From NCBI GenBank assembly GCA_036323355.1, contig AP028876.1:2542001-2606000 (forward strand): a DNA stretch of 64,000 bases. Direction: 5' to 3'. Position 1 is the stretch's first letter. Every line of letters starts with the position of its first letter. The notes below the pieces were generated by a model, which did no database searches, had not been told where the DNA came from, and saw only the letters and a list, made by a program, of their open reading frames with translations. Of the stretch, positions 1 to 9,746 are shown piece by piece. The translations under genes were made by a program, and so were the position numbers. The stretch comes from Gottschalkiaceae bacterium SANA (GTDB lineage Bacteria; Bacillota; Clostridia; Tissierellales; GPF-1).

Positions 1-1730
1 TTTTCCTGCTCATCCTTCAATTCCTCTTTCGCTGTTTTCAAGGCCTTTACATAGGTCTCTCTAGCCGTCAAAATTTCTGGATCCTCTGTCTCAAAATAGG
101 AATCTGCCATTTCAATCATATGATCATCGTATTTTTTCTTCAATCGCGATTTTGCCAAAAAGACCGGGTTTCCACCCAAAACGATATCCGTTCCACGACC
201 AGCCATATTGGTTGCAATGGTAACCGCGCCCAAGCGTCCCGCTTGCGCCACAATCTCCGCCTCTTTTCCATGTTGCTTGGCATTCAATACCTGATGCTTA
301 ACACCGCGGCGCTTCAACATCGTGCTCAACAACTCCGATGTCTCGATGGTAACCGTACCCACCAATACAGGTTGACCGGATTTGTGCGCTTCAACAATTT
401 CTTCGATTACGGCATTAAATTTACCTTGGCCGTTCTTATACACAATATCGGGATAATCGATTCTGACAACCGGTCGGTTGGTCGGAATCTCAATCACATT
501 AATGCTGTAAATATGGCGAAATTCATCTTCCTCGGTCATGGCGGTACCCGTCATGCCGGAAAGCTTTTCGTACATGCGGAAATAGTTCTGGAAAGTAATG
601 GTCGCCAGGGTCTTGGATTCCTTTTGAATCTCAACCCCCTCCTTGGCTTCAATGGCTTGATGCAAGCCCTCGGAATAACGACGTCCCATCATCAATCGAC
701 CGGTAAAATCATCGACGATAATAACTTCCCCATCCTTCACCACGTAATCCTGGTCCCGAAACATCAGATAGTTGGCACGAAGGGCCTGATTAATCCGATG
801 CTGCAGCTCCATATGCTCCAGATCAGCAAGGTTATCCACATTAAAATATTTTTCAGCCTTGTCTACCCCTTTTTCACCTAGGGAAACAGACTTGCCTTTT
901 TCATCAATCACAAAGTCGGCTTCTTCTTCAACAAATTTTCGATCCAGCCGTTCTTCCATTCCTCTCACCTTATTGGGGTCTTCTTTTCTCCCCTTTAAGG
1001 TTTTAACAAAAAGATTGGCTACCTGATACAAGGTAGACCCGGTGTCTCCCTGACCAGAAATAATCAAAGGTGTTCTGGCCTCATCAATCAAAATACTATC
1101 TACTTCATCGACAATGGCATAATGAAGGGGACGTTGAACGCGGCGCTCTTTAAAGACCGCCATATTGTCACGAAGATAATCAAATCCAAATTCGTTGTTG
1201 GTTCCATAGGTAACATCCGCAGCATAGGCAGCTTTTCGCTCCACGTCATTCAAACCATGGACAATACAACCCGTAGTTAAACCCAAAAACTCATAGACCT
1301 TGCCCATCCATTCCATGTCGCGCTTGGCCAAATAATCATTAACCGTTACCACATGGACACCTTTGCCACTTAAAGCATTCAAATAAACCGCCAAAGTTGC
1401 AACTAAGGTCTTTCCTTCACCCGTTTTCATCTCGGCAATATCGCCCTGATGAAGAACAACCCCACCGATCAGTTGAACAGGGTAATGTTTCATACCCAAT
1501 ACACGCCATGCTGCCTCGCGACATACCGCAAAAGCCTCTGGCAAAAGATCATCCTCGGTTTCGCCCGCTTTTAATCGAGTGCGAAATTCATCCGTTTTCC
1601 CACGCAAAGCTTCATCGCTTAATGCTTGAATCGTCTCTTCCAAGGCGAGGACCTTATCAGAAAAGGGTGTAATTCGTTTGATCTCCCGGCTGCTCTGTGA
1701 GCCAAAAAAAGATTCCAATATCTTTTTCAT
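1..1730 (-). CDS. secA: SecA preprotein translocase ATPase (partial, C-terminus outside window)
   Basis: Motor ATPase that pushes unfolded preproteins through SecYEG at the inner face of the membrane. The first 576 codons are present and the frame is still open at base 1; the family is usually 800-900 residues, so roughly the last third is missing. Visible: Walker A MKTGEGKT at about residues 101-108, the [15 protein letters not shown] segment near 205-220, and the [10 protein letters not shown] region near the window edge. The ATG at 1730 is chosen because a GGAGG site lies a few bases upstream. It follows thpR by 13 bases and is probably cotranscribed with it. Confidence 0.97.
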   Translation of the reverse strand, partial: MKKILESFFGSQSSREIKRITPFSDKVLALEETIQALSDEALRGKTDEFRTRLKAGETEDDLLPEAFAVCREAAWRVLGMKHYPVQLIGGVVLHQGDIAEMKTGEGKTLVATLAVYLNALSGKGVHVVTVNDYLAKRDMEWMGKVYEFLGLTTGCIVHGLNDVERKAAYAADVTYGTNNEFGFDYLRDNMAVFKERRVQRPLHYAIVDEVDSILIDEARTPLIISGQGDTGSTLYQVANLFVKTLKGRKEDPNKVRGMEERLDRKFVEEEADFVIDEKGKSVSLGEKGVDKAEKYFNVDNLADLEHMELQHRINQALRANYLMFRDQDYVVKDGEVIIVDDFTGRLMMGRRYSEGLHQAIEAKEGVEIQKESKTLATITFQNYFRMYEKLSGMTGTAMTEEDEFRHIYSINVIEIPTNRPVVRIDYPDIVYKNGQGKFNAVIEEIVEAHKSGQPVLVGTVTIETSELLSTMLKRRGVKHQVLNAKQHGKEAEIVAQAGRLGAVTIATNMAGRGTDIVLGGNPVFLAKSRLKKKYDDHMIEMADSYFETEDPEILTARETYVKALKTAKEELKDEQE

Positions 1731-1743
1731 TCGATTTCCTCCA

Positions 1744-2301
1744 TTATTCTTCAGTCTGCTTGTTCAAATTTGCATGGGTGATGGGACGGTAAACCAATTC
1801 TCCATTGACCCGAATACTTTCCATGATAACAATTTGCTCTATATCAATTTCCACATCGTCCAACTTGACTTCTCGCTGTACGGTTTCAAATCCATTGGTC
1901 CAGTAGATCCGTCTCGCCAAGGTTACATGGGGACGAAAAGGCATTTTTTCTACAGGAAACCCCTTGCTCTTAAAAGCGCGGTCCAAATGTCTAACCAAGC
2001 CACCTAAACCACGTTCTCGCCGAAGGCCGCGAAACAAAATATCGCCTCCGCGCTTGGAAAATCGACCCAGTCCAGTTAGATGGATCTGAAAGGGCGCTAC
2101 CTTCGCTGCCGTTTCTTCCAAAATCTGTTGAAAGGTTTCTACCATGGCAGGCTCCACTTCTCCAATAAAACGAAGAGTCAAATGAAAATTTTCTTCCTGC
2201 ATAAAGCGGCCTTTTTCACAATACGCCTGACAGATATCGGCTTCCTTCTTTAATTGTTCCTTGATTGTTTCGGGAAATGCAATTCCAAAAAAGATACGCA
2301 T
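1744..2301 (-). CDS. thpR: RNA 2',3'-cyclic phosphodiesterase (ThpR/LigT family)
   Basis: A 185-residue 2H-phosphoesterase that opens 2',3'-cyclic phosphates on RNA ends. Both catalytic HxTx motifs are present: HLTL at residue 40 and HVTL at residue 125, with the spacing normal for the family. Length is typical. The start has an AGGAGG site and a promoter about 25 bases further up. It lies between lysS and secA on the same strand; the lysS terminator isolates it from upstream transcription. The physiological substrate in bacteria is not settled. Confidence 0.9.
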   Translation of the reverse strand: MRIFFGIAFPETIKEQLKKEADICQAYCEKGRFMQEENFHLTLRFIGEVEPAMVETFQQILEETAAKVAPFQIHLTGLGRFSKRGGDILFRGLRRERGLGGLVRHLDRAFKSKGFPVEKMPFRPHVTLARRIYWTNGFETVQREVKLDDVEIDIEQIVIMESIRVNGELVYRPITHANLNKQTEE

Positions 2302-2323
2302 AGCGACCTCCTAAACTTCCATT

Positions 2324-2353
2324 ATTGTATCATTTATTTTTACATCTTACCAA
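2324..2353 (-). promoter_or_regulatory. Promoter for thpR-secA
   Basis: On the minus strand TTGGTA, an 18-base spacer and TACAAT, preceded by TGA so that it also reads as an extended -10. It lies just below the lysS terminator and about 25 bases above thpR. Motif reading only. Confidence 0.55.
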
Positions 2354-2384
2354 ATTTCTCAAAGAGTTTAAGAAATTTTTACAC

Positions 2385-2412
2385 AAAAAAGAGGATCGTT
2401 TCCGATCCTCTT
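2385..2412 (-). terminator. Intrinsic terminator of greA-lysS
   Basis: Perfect 8-bp stem GAGGATCG/CGATCCTC with a four-base loop, followed on the minus strand by six T residues, immediately after the lysS stop codon. Confidence 0.92.
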
Positions 2413-2416
2413 GCTC

Positions 2417-3889
2417 TTATTCAATAGGTTTCATGGTTGGAAACAAGATCACGTCCCGAATGCTCGCTTGATTGGTATACAACATCACCAGGCGATCAAT
2501 GCCGATTCCCAAGCCTCCGGTCGGTGGTAAACCAACTTCCAGAGCATTGATAAAGTCCGCATCATAAGGCTGCGCTTCTTCATCGCCGGCATCCTTCAAT
2601 GCAACTTGAGCGGTAAAACGCTCCTTTTGATCAATAGGATCATTCAGTTCCGAAAATGCGTTGGCATACTCAGCACCCGAGATAAAGAGCTCGAATCGCT
2701 GGGTATATCGTGGATCTTCTGGATCTTTTTTCGCCAAAGGCGAGATCTCCACCGGATGATGAGTCACAAAAGTGGGTTGAACCAAATGGTCCTCGACAAA
2801 GGCGTCAAACGCTTCTTCAATCAGAACACCAATAGATTCATGTCCTTCCACATCCAAGTGCAATTGCTTGGCAAGACGCACCGCTTCCACTTGGTCTGTT
2901 ACCGCATCAAAATCAACACCGGTGTGTTCTTTCACCAAATCCACCATGCGCGCCCGTTTAAAGGGACCCTTTAAGAAAATTTCCTGTCCCTGATAGACAA
3001 CAGACTCTTTTCCCAATACCTTGTCAGCCAGATAGCCATAAAGATCTTCAACCAATTGCATCACATCTTCATAGTCAGCATAGGCTTCATAAGATTCCAA
3101 CAAAGTGAATTCCGGATTATGGGTGCTATCCATGCCTTCATTTCTGAATACACGGCTCATTTCATAGACTCGATCAAACCCGCCAACGATCAATCGCTTC
3201 AAAGGCAATTCCAAGGCGATGCGTAAATACATAGGAATATCCAAAGAATTGTGATGGGTGATAAACGGTCGTGCCGAAGCACCACCCGCTAGGGTTGACA
3301 AGACTGGTGTTTCAACTTCCATATAACCACGGTCGTCATAGAAATCACGAATATGTCTTTGAATCTGCGAACGAACGTAAAATACATTCTTCACTTCCGG
3401 GTTCATAATCAAATCAACATAACGTTGTCGATAGCGCAAATCCGGATCTTTCAAACCATGGAATTTTTCTGGTAAAACTTGAAGGGATTTCGATAGAAGT
3501 GTCACCTTTTTAGCACGAATTGATACCTCGCCCATTTTGGTTTTAAACACCTCGCCCGTGACCCCGATATGATCACCAATATCAAAGGTTTTCACGTCCG
3601 CATAGACGTCTTCCCCCAATAAATCTTTCTTTAAGAACAATTGAACGCGATCCGTGCTGTCCTGTAGATCGTAAAAAGCAACCTTGCCTTGTCCACGCTT
3701 TGACATCACGCGACCTGCAACCGTTACTTCATTTCCTTCGATCGTTTCAAAATCAGCCTTCAATTCAGCGGCTTTTGCCGTCACTTCAAACTTCACATGA
3801 TCAAAGGGATTGCATCCATTTTCTTGGTACTTCTTCAGTTTTTCTCGTCTCACCTGAAGTAATTCATTTAGGTTCTCGACTTGCGACAT
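2417..3889 (-). CDS. lysS: Lysyl-tRNA synthetase, class II
   Basis: Charges tRNA-Lys with lysine in the cytoplasm. 490 residues, the normal class II length. The N-terminal OB-fold anticodon-binding domain covers about residues 50-150; the class II catalytic core follows, with motif 2 around [14 protein letters not shown] and motif 3 [10 protein letters not shown] near the C-terminus. It lies 9 bases downstream of greA and ends in a strong terminator, so greA-lysS is a two-gene unit. The same dus/lysS neighbourhood is known from Bacillus. Confidence 0.98.
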   Translation of the reverse strand: MSQVENLNELLQVRREKLKKYQENGCNPFDHVKFEVTAKAAELKADFETIEGNEVTVAGRVMSKRGQGKVAFYDLQDSTDRVQLFLKKDLLGEDVYADVKTFDIGDHIGVTGEVFKTKMGEVSIRAKKVTLLSKSLQVLPEKFHGLKDPDLRYRQRYVDLIMNPEVKNVFYVRSQIQRHIRDFYDDRGYMEVETPVLSTLAGGASARPFITHHNSLDIPMYLRIALELPLKRLIVGGFDRVYEMSRVFRNEGMDSTHNPEFTLLESYEAYADYEDVMQLVEDLYGYLADKVLGKESVVYQGQEIFLKGPFKRARMVDLVKEHTGVDFDAVTDQVEAVRLAKQLHLDVEGHESIGVLIEEAFDAFVEDHLVQPTFVTHHPVEISPLAKKDPEDPRYTQRFELFISGAEYANAFSELNDPIDQKERFTAQVALKDAGDEEAQPYDADFINALEVGLPPTGGLGIGIDRLVMLYTNQASIRDVILFPTMKPIE

Positions 3890-3898
3890 GCTGGTCTC

Positions 3899-4378
3899 CT
3901 ATCTAGAAATCTCTAGGATTTCATACTTTACAATATCTCCATTGGGAACTTCAGCATCTATAAATTCTCCGGCAGAATGACCCAACAAGGCTTTTCCAAC
4001 CGGGGATTCATTTGAAATTCGATTTTGAAAGGGATCTGCTTCCGTGGATCCAACAACAATATATTCTTCCACTTCATCAAATTCTAAATCTCGAATTTTG
4101 ACATGACTTCCCACACTCACAACTTGATCATCAATTTCTTCGTCCTTGATGATCTTGGCATGAGCCAACATTTCTTGTAGCTTATAAATGCGTTCTTCCA
4201 CCTGAGCTTGCTCGTTTTTTGCTGCATCATACTCTGCATTCTCACTCAAATCTCCAAAGCCCTTCGCGATTCGAATTCGCTCAGAAACCTCTCCACGCCT
4301 AACATTCTTTAATTCCTTATACTCTGCTTCCAGCTTGATAAATCCTTCTTGTGTTAAAATTACCTCTTTACTTGGCAT
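3899..4378 (-). CDS. greA: Transcription elongation factor GreA
   Basis: Rescues backtracked RNA polymerase by stimulating cleavage of the nascent RNA 3' end. 159 residues: N-terminal coiled coil (about 1-75) carrying the acidic tip around FGDLSENAEYD, then the FKBP-like C-terminal domain. A GGGAGG site precedes the ATG. A consensus promoter and a short hairpin lie in its leader. First gene of a greA-lysS unit. Confidence 0.97.
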   Translation of the reverse strand: MPSKEVILTQEGFIKLEAEYKELKNVRRGEVSERIRIAKGFGDLSENAEYDAAKNEQAQVEERIYKLQEMLAHAKIIKDEEIDDQVVSVGSHVKIRDLEFDEVEEYIVVGSTEADPFQNRISNESPVGKALLGHSAGEFIDAEVPNGDIVKYEILEISR

Positions 4379-4390
4379 AAATTTTCCTCC

Positions 4391-4409
4391 CTTTCGCAGT
4401 TTGGCGAAA
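4391..4409 (-). promoter_or_regulatory. Leader hairpin of greA, abutting the ribosome site
   Basis: TTTCGC / GCGAAA perfect 6-bp stem with a six-base loop, ending next to the GGGAGG site of greA. It could modulate translation or be a pausing site. No T-run follows, so it is not a terminator. Confidence 0.4.
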
Positions 4410-4426
4410 TGTTTACATATAATCAG

Positions 4427-4455
4427 ATTATAGTGAATGAGTCAATTCTTGTCAA
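4427..4455 (-). promoter_or_regulatory. Consensus sigma-A promoter for greA-lysS
   Basis: TTGACA at 4455-4450, a 17-base spacer and TATAAT at 4432-4427: both hexamers match consensus exactly. The -35 box lies inside the last codons of dus, so the greA promoter is embedded in the upstream gene. Confidence 0.85.
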
Positions 4456-5437
4456 GCAAATCATTGTTTTTATTGACTTGCTCCAAATAATTTTCAAATA
4501 AGGCTTCCATTTCAAGAAGGGTTTCTGCTTCGTAGGAGCGCACGCGATATTCTGTTGCAAAGGGGCACCCCTTAAGATACCAGCCAAAATGCTTTCGCAT
4601 TTCAAGGACTGCCGTTCGTTCTCCCTTGTGGCCATGCAGGCCGTGAAGATGCCTTCTCACGACGGCAATTCGTTCTTCTGGCGTAGGCGGTGTCCAAATT
4701 TCTCCTTGTAATTCCGCCTTGATCTTTTGAAAAATCCAGGGATTTCCATGGGCGCCCCGCCCAATCATCAATCCGTCCACCTTAGACTCTTGCAATCGTT
4801 TCATGGCGATTTCGCCATTTAGAATATCTCCGTTTCCAATCACGGGAATGGAAAGGGCTGCTTTGATCTTGGCAATCTCTTCCCAGTCCGCCTTGCCCTG
4901 ATAAAACTCAGCACGTGTTCGTCCATGAACAACCAGAAAATCAATACCCGTCGCCTCCATACGTTTAGCGATCTCAATACCCCGCTTTTCTCCCGCTTCC
5001 CATCCGATGCGTATCTTTACAGAAACCGGACGATTAGACGCCTTCACAATCGCTTCCACTGCCGCTTGGGCACGGTCCAAATCCTTAACCAAGGCGCTGC
5101 CCGCGCCTCCTTTTATAATCTTTGGTGCAGGGCATCCCATATTAAAGTCCAGCACCGCAATATCTTCCCTGGGATTGATAAATCGCTTTGTTACCTCGGA
5201 AAGAATATGGGGATCTTCTCCAAAAATTTGCAAAGAGACAGGCTCTTCTTCCGGATGAATCACCATCAAGCGTTGGGATTTTGTGTCTCCATAATACAAG
5301 GCCTTGGCACTCACCATTTCGGTGCAAACCAAATCTGCTCCAAATTCACGACAAAGGGCGCGATAGGGCATATCGGTTATCCCCGCCATGGGCGCTAAAA
5401 ACAAGGGCGTTCCCAACCTTAATTTTCCTATCTTCAT
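4442..5437 (-). CDS. dus: tRNA-dihydrouridine synthase (DusB/NifR3 type)
   Basis: FMN-dependent reduction of specific uridines to dihydrouridine in tRNA. 331 residues, TIM barrel with MAPMAGITD near residue 16, catalytic Cys102 in NMGCPAPKI, and the VHGRTR and GNGDI flavin/phosphate motifs. It starts 9 bases below coaX and is likely the last gene of the ECF-coaX-dus operon. The DusB assignment is by family resemblance; the modified positions cannot be read. Confidence 0.93.
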   Translation of the reverse strand: MKIGKLRLGTPLFLAPMAGITDMPYRALCREFGADLVCTEMVSAKALYYGDTKSQRLMVIHPEEEPVSLQIFGEDPHILSEVTKRFINPREDIAVLDFNMGCPAPKIIKGGAGSALVKDLDRAQAAVEAIVKASNRPVSVKIRIGWEAGEKRGIEIAKRMEATGIDFLVVHGRTRAEFYQGKADWEEIAKIKAALSIPVIGNGDILNGEIAMKRLQESKVDGLMIGRGAHGNPWIFQKIKAELQGEIWTPPTPEERIAVVRRHLHGLHGHKGERTAVLEMRKHFGWYLKGCPFATEYRVRSYEAETLLEMEALFENYLEQVNKNNDLLDKN

Positions 5438-5446
5438 CTTCTCCTC

Positions 5447-6223
5447 CTAGGCTCGGTTGCGATCATAAATAATCTTCAACCCGTCCAGAGTCAAGCGCTT
5501 GTCGATCACTTCAATGGTTTCCGATGCCGTAGCGATCATAGAAGCCAAACCGCCTGTCGCCACGACCTTAGCCACAGAACCGCCCAGTTCTTCGATCATT
5601 CTCTCTACGATATAATCCACCAAGCCAACCTGGCCGATGGAAATGCCTGATTGAATGCTTTCCGTTGTATTGCGACAAATCACACGATCCGGCATGCGAA
5701 TTTCAACCTTGGGTAATTTTGCCGTTCCTTCGATCAAGGCATCACTGGCGATTTTAATACCAGGTGCAATGGTTCCCCCCAGATAATCACCCTTTTCGTT
5801 GACGGCACAAAAGGTAGTCGCCGTACCAAAATCCACAATCACCAAGGGGCCACCGTATTTTTGGAATGCCGCTACCGCATTGACAATCCGATCCGCCCCC
5901 ACCTGCTTGGGGTTGTCGTAGTGAATCAGCATGCCGGTTTTGATTCCGGGTCCAACAATCAGCGGACGCATTTCAAAATATTTGATGGTCATGGCTTCCA
6001 ATGAATACATGATCGGTGGCACAACGGATGAAATGATCACGGCATCCACTGATTCAGGATCCAATCCATCATGCTGAAATAATTGTGTGATCAAAATCCC
6101 AAATTCATCGCTAGTCTTCTGACGATCCGTTGCGATTCTCCAAGATTTTTTTAAATAAAGACCTTCTTTTTTATATAATCCGAGGGTAATATTTGTGTTC
6201 CCCACGTCAATGACTAATACCAT
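5447..6223 (-). CDS. coaX: Type III pantothenate kinase
   Basis: First step of coenzyme A synthesis, ATP-dependent phosphorylation of pantothenate. 258 residues in the ASKHA fold with DVGNTN at the N-terminus, GADRIVNA and DFGTATTF, all diagnostic of CoaX. Two in-frame ATGs exist (6229 and 6223); 6223 is preferred because the GGGGAG site sits directly against the first one and 6 bases from the second. The gene overlaps the end of the upstream ECF S component by 17 bases, suggesting translational coupling of uptake and activation. Confidence 0.95.
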   Translation of the reverse strand: MVLVIDVGNTNITLGLYKKEGLYLKKSWRIATDRQKTSDEFGILITQLFQHDGLDPESVDAVIISSVVPPIMYSLEAMTIKYFEMRPLIVGPGIKTGMLIHYDNPKQVGADRIVNAVAAFQKYGGPLVIVDFGTATTFCAVNEKGDYLGGTIAPGIKIASDALIEGTAKLPKVEIRMPDRVICRNTTESIQSGISIGQVGLVDYIVERMIEELGGSVAKVVATGGLASMIATASETIEVIDKRLTLDGLKIIYDRNRA

Positions 6224-6974
6224 TTGCATCTCCCCTATTCTTTAATAATGCCAAGACCACGTATGTTGATACAATCATACCTACAATCATCTCTGGAACA
6301 CCATTGGTCATACCAATGGAAATGATCATTTTCCCAGCTGTATCTGGATCTGCCCCAAGGGTTTCAGCAAAGCGTCTCCCATAGAACAAGTAGATCATGG
6401 TTAATACACCCAGTGTATTGGTTAGTGTGCCAAAAATCCCAGTCAATGCGATCTCAGCCGCATTTTTTGAAGCAAATCGCCAAACCACAACACCCAAAAT
6501 CACCAACAAAACCAACAATAGACTCTGGAAAGCCAGGGCTGCTGCTGTTCCAACTTTTAATAAATCTACCCATCCCTTAATCAAATATGCCATCGCCCCT
6601 AACCACATCAGACTAGAAACGACTAGCGTACCTTTCTGCCCAATCTTTGAAAATCCTCGATAGACATAGTAAGAAACCACCCCGATTAAAATCCTGGGCA
6701 GTACCGACACCAAGGGATTCAAAAACACAAAGGAAATTGGAGTTGGATTCGTAACGGCTTGAAAGATACTAAACAGACCAAAAATCAAACCGACAATTGC
6801 GCCGACAATCGGTCCTTCCAAGATCGCACCGATAATCACCGGTATATGCATAATGGTTGCCCGCGTTGGTCCGATGGGGATAAAACCCAAGGGCGTCAGT
6901 CCCAAGACCATGGAAATCCCGCCTAGTACACCAATAATAGCCATTCTTCGTGTTGTTAACCACTTCTTATTCAT
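6207..6974 (-). CDS. ECF transporter S component, probably for pantothenate
   Basis: Membrane substrate-binding subunit of an energy-coupling-factor vitamin transporter; it would share the general EcfAAT module encoded elsewhere. 255 residues with about six hydrophobic helices and the S-component N-terminal pattern (charged start, then [12 protein letters not shown]). The assignment to pantothenate is inference from its overlap with coaX; the family itself is broad. AAAGGAG ribosome site before ATG 6974. Confidence 0.8.
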   Translation of the reverse strand: MNKKWLTTRRMAIIGVLGGISMVLGLTPLGFIPIGPTRATIMHIPVIIGAILEGPIVGAIVGLIFGLFSIFQAVTNPTPISFVFLNPLVSVLPRILIGVVSYYVYRGFSKIGQKGTLVVSSLMWLGAMAYLIKGWVDLLKVGTAAALAFQSLLLVLLVILGVVVWRFASKNAAEIALTGIFGTLTNTLGVLTMIYLFYGRRFAETLGADPDTAGKMIISIGMTNGVPEMIVGMIVSTYVVLALLKNRGDANGISH

Positions 6975-6988
6975 TTTTTCTCCTTTCG

Positions 6989-7002
6989 CTTCGGTTCCGA
7001 AG
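6989..7002 (-). promoter_or_regulatory. Perfect 14-bp dyad in the ECF-coaX leader
   Basis: CTTCGG/CCGAAG with two central bases, lying just upstream of the AAAGGAG site of the ECF gene. It may be a leader hairpin or a protein-binding site. No established family matched by eye. Confidence 0.35.
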
Positions 7003-7028
7003 ATACCGCGCTACGAATTATTGTAGAT

Positions 7029-7075
7029 CAAAAAACGATAACCATCTAGTGCTTTCGCTCCCATTGATTATCGTC
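7029..7075 (-). terminator. Terminator of the methylmalonyl-CoA operon
   Basis: Outer stem ACGATAA/TTATCGT (7 bp) enclosing a structured loop with a GAAA tetraloop, followed on the minus strand by six T. It lies just after the last gene of the operon and before the ECF-coaX-dus unit. Confidence 0.65.
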
Positions 7076-7093
7076 CTTATTATATGAGTATTT

Positions 7094-7804
7094 TTACTTG
7101 CTTGCAACGTCAAGATATTGGATTGCCTTGATTTTTTTCCCGAAAACTCGAATCTTTCGTCCTGAGTCTTGTTTGACGATCAAATCGCCTTGATCGGTAA
7201 TTTCTTGCACGTGTCCCTCAATCTCTCGGTCAACGAGGCTAAATTTCAGTTTGCGATTGATCAGATTCGATGCAGTCCGATAGGCGTCCAAGCACCCTTG
7301 ATGGTTTCCCTCGCGCATGCTTTGATCCGCAAGATCCAAGGCTGATAAACATTCCTTAAGAAAGGCTTCCTGTTCATCCTCGGACCAGGTCTCGCCAAAG
7401 TCGAATTCTACCGATACAATCACATATACCCATCTGTCCTTAATCTTTTGAACCAAGCAATTCGCTAGTCCAAAGACAAGACCGTCTCGAACAAAGGAAT
7501 ATGGCCAGCGAAAACTTGCTTGAAAGGCTTCTAGCACCGAAGCCATGGCCCCCATCATCACGGGTTCCACTTCCTGTTTTTCCTTGAAAGGAAGGGTCTC
7601 TGGCTTTAAAACGACACCGAAACTACAAGGGTGATCAAATACACCCAGGTTTGTTCGAATCCGATCAGCAAAGATCACCGTTCCATCGATCCCTTTTACC
7701 CCCTGCATCGATCGACATTTTTCCGTCATAGAATCCAGAGTATCGTAGTAAACCACGGACTGGCCGACCCGATGAATAGGTTGTTTTAGGTCAAATTTTC
7801 TCAT
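7094..7804 (-). CDS. Divergent biotin-protein-ligase-like protein
   Basis: 236 residues with the shape of a biotin/lipoate ligase: the family pattern YYDxxDSM at about 19-26, a GTVIFADR strand, SFGVVLKPE, an RWP segment where the family has KWPND, and a C-terminal BPL_C-like barrel (GHVQEITDQGDLIV). However the ATP/biotin loop GRGRxGR is missing and replaced by a shorter stretch, and the Asn-Asp after WP are absent. It is the last gene of the decarboxylase operon, next to the biotin carrier subunit, so a dedicated biotinylation or biotin-handling role is plausible. Catalysis is uncertain. There is no N-terminal DNA-binding domain. Confidence 0.6.
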   Translation of the reverse strand: MRKFDLKQPIHRVGQSVVYYDTLDSMTEKCRSMQGVKGIDGTVIFADRIRTNLGVFDHPCSFGVVLKPETLPFKEKQEVEPVMMGAMASVLEAFQASFRWPYSFVRDGLVFGLANCLVQKIKDRWVYVIVSVEFDFGETWSEDEQEAFLKECLSALDLADQSMREGNHQGCLDAYRTASNLINRKLKFSLVDREIEGHVQEITDQGDLIVKQDSGRKIRVFGKKIKAIQYLDVASK

Positions 7805-7843
7805 GTCGTGCTCCTCTCGTTCCTCATTATATCATGGAGAGAA

Positions 7844-8980
7844 CTAAGAGAAAAGATTCAAGAGAATTCCAGCTGCAACAGCCGACCCGATTACCCCTGC
7901 CACATTAGGACCCATAGCATGCATCAATAGGAAGTTGGACGGATTCTCCTCTTGCCCTACCTTTTGCACAACACGCGCCGCCATAGGTACCGCAGAGACG
8001 CCTGCAGCCCCAATCATCGGATTCACTTTCCCGCCGGAGGTTTTGTACATGATTTTTCCAAAGAGCACACCCGCAGCTGTGCCAACAGAGAAAGCCATTA
8101 GTCCCAGTACGATAATCGCCAATGTTTTCACATCCAAGAAGACTTCCGCACTTGCTTTCGCTCCAACAGTTACCCCCAAAAGAATGGTTACAATCGGCAT
8201 CAAAGCTTTATTCGCTCCATCCACCAACAAGGGAACACGATTAGATTCCTTCAGTAAATTACCCAGCATCAACATCCCGATCAAGGGTGCTGCCGACGGC
8301 AGTAAAAGAACCGTAAAAAGGGTCACAAAGATTGGGAAAATAATCTTCTCCCGTTGTGATACCGGTCGCAATTGTTCCATCTTCACCTGGCGTTCTTCCT
8401 TGGTTGTCAGAGCACGAATGATAGGCGGTTGAATAATCGGTACCAAAGCCATATAGGAATAGGCCGCTAAAGCGATGGGACCCAAAAGATCAGGAGCAAG
8501 CTTGCTTGTCAAATAAATTGCTGTCGGCCCATCTGCTCCACCGATGATTCCGATTGCTGCTGCAGCTTTCGCTGTAAATTTTAAGGCTTCCACACCCATG
8601 CCACCCAACAAGATAGCGCCGATAAAAGCAAAAAAGATTCCGAATTGTGCTGCCGCGCCCAACAAAATGCTCTTTGGGTTGGCAATTAATGGTCCAAAAT
8701 CGGTACTGCTACCTACACACAGAAAGATCAATGGCGGATAAATGCCCAATTTTGTACCATAGTATAAATAATGTAAAAGATTTCCTTCCTCCATCAAATT
8801 GGCACCTGGCAGATTAACCAAGAGCATGCCAAATGCAATAGGAATCATCAAATAGGGTTCATAGCCCTTTCGAATCCCTAAATAAAGGAACCAACACGCC
8901 AATCCCAGCATAAAAACACTGCCAAGATCCAACTGATAAAAGCCCGTGCTTATCCAGAAAGCTTGTAAAATTCCACCCAT
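7844..8980 (-). CDS. mmdB: Methylmalonyl-CoA decarboxylase beta subunit (Na+ pump)
   Basis: Integral membrane subunit of the OadB/GcdB/MmdB family, which decarboxylates carboxybiotin and exports Na+. About 378 residues, mostly hydrophobic, with the conserved GGADGPTAIY segment (Na+/carboxybiotin site) and the closing AAGVSAVPMAARVVQK region. A GTG at 8989 is in frame, but ATG 8980 has AGGTGA at better spacing. Immediately follows the biotin carrier gene. Confidence 0.93.
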   Translation of the reverse strand: MGGILQAFWISTGFYQLDLGSVFMLGLACWFLYLGIRKGYEPYLMIPIAFGMLLVNLPGANLMEEGNLLHYLYYGTKLGIYPPLIFLCVGSSTDFGPLIANPKSILLGAAAQFGIFFAFIGAILLGGMGVEALKFTAKAAAAIGIIGGADGPTAIYLTSKLAPDLLGPIALAAYSYMALVPIIQPPIIRALTTKEERQVKMEQLRPVSQREKIIFPIFVTLFTVLLLPSAAPLIGMLMLGNLLKESNRVPLLVDGANKALMPIVTILLGVTVGAKASAEVFLDVKTLAIIVLGLMAFSVGTAAGVLFGKIMYKTSGGKVNPMIGAAGVSAVPMAARVVQKVGQEENPSNFLLMHAMGPNVAGVIGSAVAAGILLNLFS

Positions 8981-8989
8981 TCCGATCAC

Positions 8990-9397
8990 CTACTCCAAAT
9001 CCAACAGGGGTGCGTCCAATTGCACATTCTGTTGTTCTTTGACATAAATGCGACCTACAATTCCATCATTGGGTGCTACAATTTCATTTTCCATCTTCAT
9101 CGCTTCGAGAATGCATAAAACGTCTCCCCGCTTCACCGATTGATTCTCTGCAACTACAAGCTTAAGAATCGTTCCCGGCATTGGGGCTTTGATGGAAGTT
9201 GCTCCTGCTGATGCAACCGGCGCAACGTGCGGTGTCTGTGCAGGTTTAGGGGCTTGTGCTCTTTCTTTTTGCTGAATAACTTGTGCAGCTGGTCTTTTCA
9301 ACGGCTGTTCTATCGATTGTGTCGCTTGTCCCCCAACAAGTTCTTCAACTTCTACCTCGTATGCTACTCCATTCACTGTAATTCGATACTGTTTCAT
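8990..9397 (-). CDS. mmdC: Methylmalonyl-CoA decarboxylase gamma subunit, biotin carrier protein
   Basis: 135-residue carrier: short N-terminal domain, Pro/Ala/Gln-rich flexible linker (about 35-65), and a biotinyl domain with AMKMENE where Lys101 would carry biotin. It swings carboxyl groups from the carboxyltransferase to the membrane pump. ATG 9397 is chosen because GGAGGAG lies upstream and the longer reading frame has no homologous content. Confidence 0.95.
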   Translation of the reverse strand: MKQYRITVNGVAYEVEVEELVGGQATQSIEQPLKRPAAQVIQQKERAQAPKPAQTPHVAPVASAGATSIKAPMPGTILKLVVAENQSVKRGDVLCILEAMKMENEIVAPNDGIVGRIYVKEQQNVQLDAPLLDLE

Positions 9398-9407
9398 CGG
9401 ACTCCTC

Positions 9408-9737
9408 CTATACGTTCCCTTGATTTTGCCACATGATTTGTGTCTCTCCCACACGTCGGATCTTGCGGATCCGAATTGGATAAGAGGCGGTCTGATTGGC
9501 AAGAATTGCTGCGGTAATCACAGCAATTAATGCGGGATCATCCTGGGGTTGATCTTCTTCTGCAAGCGGTATTTGAGCAGCTGTAGCCACCGGCACCGCT
9601 TCTGGTTTAGGATCCGAAAAAAGCTTTTCGAAATAACCTAATAGAAATGCAATCGTTGCCAAGACTACAAAAACGACCCCCATGCTTAATAGGGTAACAA
9701 ACAAGGCTTGGCTCATGCTAATGTGTTCTCCAAACAT
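9408..9737 (-). CDS. mmdD: Methylmalonyl-CoA decarboxylase delta subunit (OadG-like)
   Basis: 109 residues: one N-terminal transmembrane helix (about 10-35), an acidic/proline linker, and a conserved C-terminal tail (IRKIRRVGETQIMW). This is the OadG/MmdD arrangement that anchors the carboxyltransferase to the membrane beta subunit. Lies between mmdA and mmdC with 9-10 base gaps. Confidence 0.85.
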   Translation of the reverse strand: MFGEHISMSQALFVTLLSMGVVFVVLATIAFLLGYFEKLFSDPKPEAVPVATAAQIPLAEEDQPQDDPALIAVITAAILANQTASYPIRIRKIRRVGETQIMWQNQGNV

Positions 9738-9746
9738 GTTTTCCTC

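Noticed and set aside
120-881. Plus-strand open frame of 253 codons
   Set aside because: It lies opposite secA, whose motifs are unmistakable; no ribosome site and no recognisable domain.
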